From positions 1-64,000 of the forward strand of contig NZ_JASHIE010000023.1 in the NCBI RefSeq assembly GCF_030056655.1: DNA of 64,000 bases, given 5' to 3'. Position 1 is the stretch's first letter; the number at the start of each line of letters is the position of its first letter. A program made the position numbers and the translations under genes. This DNA comes from Flectobacillus rivi (GTDB lineage: Bacteria; Bacteroidota; Bacteroidia; Cytophagales; Spirosomataceae). The notes below the pieces were generated by a model. The model searched no databases. It was given only the letters and a program-made list of their open reading frames with translations, and was not told the origin of the DNA. Shown here piece after piece: positions 63,785 to 64,000 of the stretch.

Positions 63785-64000
63785 TTACTTTTTTGCTGTT
63801 TTTCTATAATTGGAAGGACTTTCTCCCATTATCTCCTTAAAAATTTTAGTAAAATGACTTTGATCAGAAAATCCTGATAAATAGGCTATCTGTGTTAATT
63901 TATAATTGGTGTTGACCAATAAGTCTTTTGCTTTTTCGACCCTTAGCTTACGTATATATTCCCCGTAGGACATATTCTCAAAGTATTTGGGAAACTCCCT
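63785..64000 (-). CDS. AraC-type transcription regulator (C-terminal part, truncated by window end)
   Basis: The frame is open to base 64000, giving 71 residues to the stop at 63785-63787. It covers the second half of the AraC double HTH: FENMSYGEYIRKLRVEKA, YKLTQIAYLSGFSDQSHFTK (the family signature, A..GF.D.S.F...F) and GESPSNYRK. The sensing domain lies outside the window. Confidence 0.92.
   Translation of the reverse strand, partial: REFPKYFENMSYGEYIRKLRVEKAKDLLVNTNYKLTQIAYLSGFSDQSHFTKIFKEIMGESPSNYRKTAKK

Overview
The window looks like chromosomal DNA of an AT-rich member of the Bacteroidota, most likely Cytophagales (Spirosomaceae-like). Evidence: three TonB-dependent receptors, two of them SusC/SusD pairs; a FecR-type anti-sigma factor with ECF sigma; AT-rich starts without Shine-Dalgarno sequences; several candidate TAnnTTTG -7 promoter boxes; and a CusA/CzcA pump fused to a TolC domain. 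The assignment rests on gene families only. No rRNA, tRNA, CRISPR array or origin was seen.

Layout. 1-1.0 kb is debris: the tail of an IS3-like transposase, a broken short gene and a broken AraC-type regulator. 1.3-20 kb is a polysaccharide/glycoprotein utilisation locus: S9 prolyl-type peptidase, GH146, GH51, a broken gene, a DUF6055-like HEXXH protein, ECF sigma, FecR, SusC with STN domain, SusD, and GH127. Beta-L-arabinofuranosidases, an alpha-L-arabinofuranosidase, a proline-specific peptidase and a zincin-like protein together fit arabinosylated hydroxyproline-rich glycoproteins (extensin type) as substrate. 20.5-25.6 kb is accessory: a Fic enzyme, a Crp/Fnr regulator, and VOC/SnoaL, SDR and SnoaL-like enzymes, two of which share an upstream element. 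26-32 kb is a heavy-metal efflux module (DUF6660-like, CzcA-type RND-TolC fusion, adaptor lipoprotein). 32-32.9 kb holds a rearranged copy of the region around the fic 3' end.

32.9-63 kb appears to be a sulfur-acquisition and sulfur-handling region. It has a SusC/SusD pair, three DoxX-like membrane proteins sharing an unusual C-terminal domain, a TPR lipid- or periplasm-directed protein, a cytochrome c plus SoxC-like molybdenum sulfite dehydrogenase, an FAD oxidoreductase, an SLC13-type anion symporter and a cyanophycinase-like peptidase. Next comes a leftward run (TlpA, YceI, DsbD-N-like, dihaem peroxidase, TlpA, TonB receptor, DUF4397 lipoprotein) preceded by what I read as a SAM-I-type riboswitch. 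Then follows a rightward operon for a family 2A encapsulin shell and its cysteine desulfurase cargo, then a serine acetyltransferase. Three leaders in this part share AT-rich TTAATCTATA half-sites, suggesting a common regulator. The window ends in a small outer-membrane-like protein and a truncated AraC-type regulator.

The most notable systems are the encapsulated cysteine desulfurase operon, the riboswitch-controlled TlpA/TonB operon, the candidate shared operator, and the peptidase-plus-arabinosidase locus.
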